Source: Apostichopus japonicus (Eukaryota > Echinodermata > Holothuroidea > Aspidochirotida > Stichopodidae). Taken from it: a DNA stretch of 64,000 nt. This document shows positions 62,001-64,000 of the stretch, one piece after another (position 1 is the first letter of the stretch; every line of letters starts with the position of its first letter). Where the stretch lies: positions 22,592,341 to 22,656,340 of the forward strand of contig NC_092575.1 in assembly GCF_037975245.1 (NCBI RefSeq). Direction: 5' to 3'. The notes under the pieces are model-generated. The model saw nothing but the letters and a program-made list of their open reading frames with translations. It did not search any database and had not been told where the DNA came from. The translations under genes and the position numbers were made by a program.

Positions 62001-63839
62001 AATTTTAATAACGTGGAATGAATCAGGTACCTGCATATTTCTAAAGTGCTAGGAATATGAAAATCTAGTATCATGGATAACAAGTAAGCAAAGTGATTAA
62101 ATATGTATGTTTTACAAATGCTACCATTATTTGTTGTAAAGCTACATAGATTGGAAAGCTGAGAGTATTATGAGTAAAGTTGTAACCAGCAAATGGAATG
62201 AGGCAAAAATGTAGTTGCCAGAATATCTGTGGATTTAGGAGTTAAAAGCCTGGCATTTAGGATATAACTCTGTACACTACATATAGTTAAGAGATGAAGC
62301 AACCAGTGGAAATTATCAGTGGGATGCACAGGATTTCAAAGTGGGGGAGGGGTGCGGGTGTGGTGAGTGGTGTGGTGCGGGATTTTTACATCTCTGACCA
62401 ATTTAGGTAGGGTTTGAATCTAAATGGAAGGCTCAGAGGAGAATGATAGATTTTATAAAAGAAGGGGTGTGGCCCTGGGATGTTTGAGGGACTTCAACTC
62501 CTACCTGGGGTGGGGATGGGGTGGGTGAAGTCTGGGGTCCTCCCTCCTAAATAACTTAGACATTAAATGGTGCGTTCTGAAGCATATTTAGACTATAAAT
62601 TAGGTTTATAATTAGTTTCTGAATACAAGGCAATGTAAATTACTACACTTGATCTATTGTGTGTGGTTGAAAACCTGCCAGTGTACACTCATAGCAGTGA
62701 TCTAATTCTATTTCCCCTGCCCTGCATGAACCATTTCCTGCACAGACGATGGAAGGCTATGACTCCTGATACTTTAAAATACAACAAATATTGTATAGTA
62801 ATTGGAAAAAATCACTCAATTGTTGTACAAGTTTGAAAAAATTATATGTATCATGTAAGTTCAATGTGAAGCACAAATATAGTCAAATGCTTCAAAGATT
62901 CTCAAATGTCGCCACCTGTCTACACAGTACTAATTCAATTCGGTACTCATGTCCTTTAAAGATGCAAGTGTTTAAAAGACCACAACTGGTTGACAAACCT
63001 ATGATTAACTTATCACATTTCTTTTTGAAAAAAAACTGAATTATAATTCTGTGATTTATTCTACCATTTACCTTCGTCACTGCGTGGAGCATTTGACTCA
63101 TTCAAGTGAGGAACTTAAGATATGCTTAATTACAAAGACTGCTCAGAGCAGTTTGCTCATTAATCATTCTTCTGAATACGCCAAACCATATTAGAGTGTG
63201 TCGATTCATTAATCTTAATATGACATCTCCATGAATAATTCAGTAAACAGCAGTACAGCAGAGTAGGTATATATAGATGGCAATACTTCATGAAATGTCA
63301 AAAACTGTGGCAATTAACATCACTTATGCATTCATCTAAAGAATATTAAAGACCTGGAAATTCCAAGATTTTAATTCCTAAAACTGATTTCAGAGACATT
63401 TTTGTAACAAAACTAGGTTTATTGTCATGATCGTTAAACACATCACTCATGCATTAATTGTCTCTACTTTCTGTCGACTGAAGAGTCCTTGGATTGGTTA
63501 TTGCCCGAGTTATCAAGACTAGCAGAGGTAATTGAAAAAGTTTTGCAGTGAACTGTCTCTTAAATCTCAGATCCCCGGTCACTATGGGAGACCAAGGAAG
63601 GGAAGGGGGTGAGGGGGAAGACATGGTCTCCCAGTATTTTTCAAGATGAGTTTCAAGAAGGCGTGGTAAATTAAACAACACATCTTCTGTCCCACCCTTC
63701 CCTTGGTCGAGGTATAATGTTTATACAAGATGATTCTTTAATTAAATAATTAATTAATTAAGACCTACCAAAGTAATTGTGTCTTGAGATCGGAGCAGAA
63801 AGAAGATACTCTGGAGGTGCTGTTGCAGCTCTCCTACGA
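46144..63839 (-). CDS. ssh: Slingshot protein phosphatase (SSH), 12 exons, 5' end outside the window
   Basis: Slingshot phosphatases remove the N-terminal serine phosphate of ADF/cofilin, reactivating it to sever and turn over actin filaments, against LIM and TES kinases; they act in the cytoplasm on F-actin (family knowledge). Seen here: twelve minus-strand exons joining in phase into 1,439 codons without a stop. Counting from the first residue visible: SSH-N region about 1-180, DEK_C about 185-241, dual-specificity phosphatase about 246-384 with catalytic Cys328 and Arg334 in HCKMGISR and likely general acid Asp297, then about 1,050 residues of acidic disordered tail. Exons, 5' to 3': 63769-63839, 61104-61351, 59211-59402, 57395-57515, 56591-56719, 55136-55182, 53985-54131, 53121-53181, 52085-52224, 49435-51503, 48916-49140, 46144-47015. 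The start codon exon lies past the right edge. The domain order is diagnostic of SSH; which vertebrate paralogue it corresponds to cannot be told. Confidence 0.95.
47575..47925. repeat. Diverged direct duplication in the last SSH intron
   Basis: Around GAGTGATTTTCTTGT (near 47606 and 47840) about 100 bp is repeated in diverged form, including CTGTCAGCTCT versus TTGTCAGAATC before it and GTGTTGCAT after it. The spacing is about 235 bp. No function is suggested. Confidence 0.5.
48210..48670. repeat. AATTTGAA-rich low-complexity block
   Basis: Dense GAATTTGAATTTG runs occur in the intron after SSH exon K. They include a 20-bp unit, AATTTGAATTGTAGCGAGGG, repeated in tandem at about 48564-48610. 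On the minus strand the bias removes stop codons and yields a Phe/Leu/Gln-rich open frame. Confidence 0.75.
48916..49140 (-). CDS. ssh: SSH exon K: tail exon
   Basis: This 225-bp exon has a CATGCAG acceptor and a GTAAGT donor. It continues the frame from exon J through a split Gly codon and encodes a Lys/Ser segment, then TSDQLQVIRDMGKMILCQD and an acidic run ending TTQEEN. It is not obviously similar to vertebrate tails. The evidence is both splice sites, phase agreement on both sides and coding-like composition. The frame stays open for 188 codons past the donor (see findings). Confidence 0.85.
49435..51503 (-). CDS. ssh: SSH exon J: 2.07-kb exon of the acidic regulatory tail
   Basis: The acceptor is TTCTTGTAG and the donor GTTAGT. 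The exon begins (S)KQRHNSLWRSKSESSLS, the conserved segment immediately after the Slingshot phosphatase domain, and continues for 689 codons. Most of the rest is low-complexity and predicted disordered, dominated by Glu, Ser, Thr, Asp and Gly, with a poly-Glu stretch coded by a CTC/TCC repeat on the plus strand near 50655-50680. A basophilic site, LRRRSWSP, lies early on. In other Slingshots the tail carries 14-3-3 and actin-binding sites; none could be assigned here. The opposite strand is open for long stretches, a composition artefact. Confidence 0.92.
51677..51728. repeat. Two perfect 26-bp tandem copies
   Basis: The unit TCTTCATTAGCACCCCCACC plus CTCTAA is present twice without change (51677-51702 and 51703-51728) in the intron between SSH exons I and J. 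It is a recent local duplication. Confidence 0.85.
52085..52224 (-). CDS. ssh: SSH exon I: end of the phosphatase domain
   Basis: This 140-bp exon lies between a CTCCACAG acceptor and a GTGAGA donor. It reads VIAFVMKETGWPLDKSFKFV, then KEKRKIVQPNPAFMDQL and HEYQGILDA. This is the C-terminal helical part of the dual-specificity phosphatase fold (V-x-x-R/K-R-x-I-x-P-N-x-x-F-x-x-Q-L). It ends two bases into the Ser codon completed by exon J. Confidence 0.94.
52225..53120 (-). other. SSH intron H-I
   Basis: 0.9-kb intron with a G-run (52540-52555), an A-run (52617-52629) and an imperfect duplicate of an ATCACGGA-containing segment (52805 and 52890). Confidence 0.65.
53121..53181 (-). CDS. ssh: SSH exon H: catalytic HCKMGISR loop
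   Basis: This 61-bp exon has a TCATCGACAG acceptor and a GTGAGT donor. It encodes ETGTKALVHCKMGISRSAAT. HC-x-x-G-x-x-R-S is the phosphatase P-loop, with Cys as nucleophile and Arg binding phosphate; both are intact, so the enzyme is predicted active. A nearer AG five codons downstream (AAACAG) would put a stop in frame, which decides the acceptor given here. Confidence 0.94.
53769..53849 (-). pseudogene. Partial duplicate of SSH exon G (ghost exon)
   Basis: The sequence repeats the low-coordinate half of exon G (53985 onward) with its donor and about 20 bp of flanking intron. Exon-like bases are 53791-53846 and still read DLLRHWDETY, with one change, Arg to Ile, before FLSKA. The first half of the exon, including the RLLDNE loop, is absent. 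An AG (AAACAG) precedes it by chance, but splicing there would shift the frame against both exon F and exon G. It belongs to a larger X-Y/X-Y tandem duplication: 53411-53510 is matched by 53850-53945, and this block by 53963-54046. Confidence 0.85.
53985..54131 (-). CDS. ssh: SSH exon G: phosphatase domain with the general-acid loop
   Basis: This 147-bp exon lies between a TTCTCGCAG acceptor and a GTAAGT donor. It encodes IRYVLNISIEIDNFFP, YHNVRLLDNEQADLLRHWDE and TYRFLSKA, ending two bases into an Arg codon. The Asp in RLLDNE aligns with the general-acid position of dual-specificity phosphatases. A damaged second copy of the 3' half of this exon, with its donor, lies downstream in the next intron at 53769-53849. 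Confidence 0.95.
54132..55135 (-). other. SSH intron F-G
   Basis: 1.0-kb AT-rich intron without recognisable repeats. Confidence 0.7.
55136..55182 (-). CDS. ssh: SSH exon F: GSEWNASN phosphatase motif
   Basis: This very small 47-bp exon (TTCACAG acceptor, GTGAGT donor) encodes GSEWNASNFEEMDKI and two bases of a Gly codon. GSEWNASN is nearly invariant in Slingshots and is the strongest single family signature in the window. The exon is too short to be found by open-frame length alone. Confidence 0.94.
56250..56588 (+). mobile_element. LINE (Jockey/CR1-like) 3' end, 5'-truncated, in an SSH intron
   Basis: Plus-strand translation from 56305 to a stop at 56491-56493 gives 62 codons with KPRLKTYGYRSNEYSGSYPW, then NKLPDHIR and FKVYLKTQFFT. 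This is the typical extreme C-terminus of a non-LTR retrotransposon reverse transcriptase (x-W-N-x-L-P-x-x-I-R...FK-x-x-LK-T-x-F). A short 3' UTR follows with AAGCGCCTTGAGCAG and GGCGCTATATA, ending in an ATT-rich tail. The element is antisense to SSH and lies between exons E and F. Confidence 0.85.
56591..56719 (-). CDS. ssh: SSH exon E: second half of DEK_C, start of the phosphatase domain
   Basis: This 129-bp exon of 43 whole codons has a CCTCCAG acceptor and a GTAAGT donor. It reads LRLRLEEEMGRNLMEYRSAI, then DKQAMSVLGQMD and KILDFLYL. LGQMD and the following YL|GSEW junction are the classical link from DEK_C to the dual-specificity phosphatase fold. Just inside the donor the intron becomes the TTATTATT tail of a LINE (see that entry), so the donor sits at the edge of an insertion. 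Confidence 0.94.
57395..57515 (-). CDS. ssh: SSH exon D: first half of the DEK_C domain
   Basis: This 121-bp exon lies between a TTTGTTTGCAG acceptor and a GTAAGT donor. It encodes LFVEGG, then TERELTERYIWVKLKEIM and TQVDLDSITGRY. The helix pattern and the ...VDLDSIT... segment match the start of the DEK_C domain that precedes the phosphatase domain in all Slingshots and is needed to recognise phospho-cofilin. It ends in phase 0. Confidence 0.93.
57740..59150. repeat. 46-bp minisatellite with 142-bp higher-order unit
   Basis: About 1.4 kb of the intron between SSH exons C and D is built from variants of a roughly 46-bp unit with CAGTACACCAACATG, AAACATCACAACACACC and AATAGCATGTTACA. Variants (GCATACATTACA; an extra CAACACAA block; loss of CACC) alternate in threes. 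The diagnostic AACATGAAACATCACAACWCAAT recurs at 58091, 58231, 58373, 58515, 58739 and 58881, giving spacings of 140, 142, 142, 224 and 142. Open frames through it are repeat artefacts. Confidence 0.92.
59211..59402 (-). CDS. ssh: SSH exon C: end of the SSH-N region
   Basis: This 192-bp exon has a CTCAG acceptor and a GTAAGG donor. It completes the Trp codon of exon B and reads SAIQCLNKSCQIARNRNY, then GLNLTWAGYYTS and YEWNLLPD, the usual run between the SSH-N core and the DEK_C domain. It ends two bases into a Val codon. The following intron holds the 1.4-kb minisatellite, which starts only about 55 bp from the donor. Confidence 0.92.
59403..61103 (-). other. SSH intron B-C
   Basis: 1.7-kb intron, AT-rich, with a C-run near 59715. 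Nothing else was recognised. Confidence 0.7.
61104..61351 (-). CDS. ssh: SSH exon B: core of the SSH-N domain
   Basis: This 248-bp exon lies between a TTTACAG acceptor and a GTAAGT donor. It carries AVRLENIYDQYVRYMV, then LGVDL, a DGDGGFGVHTSARSYIFKP block and VSIQAMW. These are the hallmarks of the conserved Slingshot N-terminal region, which in characterised homologues contributes to F-actin-dependent activation and to cofilin specificity. It ends with two bases of the Trp codon, completed by the first base of exon C. Confidence 0.93.
61352..63768 (-). other. SSH intron A-B
   Basis: 2.4-kb intron with GT/AG ends. It holds purine-rich (61620-61660) and G-rich (62340-62375, 62500-62530) patches and an ATTA run at 63741-63760. 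No other exon was seen. Confidence 0.7.
63769..63839 (-). CDS. ssh: SSH exon A (first visible): start of SSH-N region
   Basis: This 71-bp exon sits between a TTCTTTCAG acceptor and a GTAGGT donor. It encodes VGELQQHLQSIFFLLRSQD and a few further residues, matching the conserved Slingshot stretch just before the AVRLE block. It begins with two bases of a split codon, so an upstream exon ending in phase 1 must exist to the right. It ends in phase 0 and joins exon B as ...TITL|AVRLEN. The match is short, but its frame, phase and position fit. Confidence 0.85.
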
Positions 63840-63924
63840 CTGAAAGAAAGAGATAAAAACAAGAGATATTAAGTCAAAAGCCTTGTTAATGCTGTTAACG
63901 AAAAGGCCCATGTACATAAACACC

Positions 63925-64000
63925 AGAGACGATCTCAGTCTCCCACCAGAGACTAGCTCAGTCTCCCACCAGAGAATACCTCAGTCTCTCACCTGAGACT
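63925..64000. repeat. 23-bp tandem repeat running off the right edge
   Basis: Three 23-bp copies (63925-63947, 63948-63970, 63971-63993) of AGAGACNANCTCAGTCTCCC plus ACC, and a partial fourth, reach the end of the window. On the minus strand the last junction reads CTCAGGTGAGAG, which resembles a splice donor. Confidence 0.8.

Overview
This window is animal nuclear DNA. It contains one convincingly recognisable protein-coding gene, on the minus strand and filling the right-hand third (46144 to beyond 63839): a Slingshot-family cofilin phosphatase (SSH). Twelve coding exons could be placed, all with canonical GT/AG splice sites and matching phases. Joined, they read as 1,439 residues in one open frame: the Slingshot N-terminal (SSH-N) region, the DEK_C domain, the dual-specificity phosphatase domain with its HCKMGISR active-site loop, and a very long acidic, Ser/Glu/Thr-rich tail ending in a stop at 46144-46146. 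The first exon or exons lie beyond the right edge.

The left 46 kb (1 to about 46143) looks like a gene desert. It is AT-rich, with TA and ATT microsatellites, long C and G homopolymers and several transposable-element remnants. The clearest are non-autonomous DNA transposons of hAT type with perfect terminal inverted repeats: 8474-8833 with an 8-bp target-site duplication, 33735-34404 also with a perfect 8-bp duplication, and a 1.35-kb nested composite at 31031-32381. There is also a foldback element at 33394-33512 and the 3' end of a Jockey/CR1-like LINE at about 34725-35262. No other gene could be supported here, and no RNA gene was recognised.

The SSH introns also carry repeats: a second LINE 3' end whose tail runs up to a splice donor (about 56250-56588), a 1.4-kb minisatellite with a 142-bp higher-order period (about 57740-59150), a partial tandem duplication that has left a broken second copy of a phosphatase exon (53769-53849), and AATTTGAA-rich low-complexity DNA in the last intron.

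The organism is an invertebrate. The LINE reverse-transcriptase tails, the abundance of TAGGCCTA and the style of the small hAT elements resemble what I know of marine deuterostomes, perhaps an echinoderm such as a sea cucumber. That placement is an inference with low to moderate confidence. The biology encoded here is actin regulation: Slingshot dephosphorylates and activates ADF/cofilin, opposing LIM kinase.
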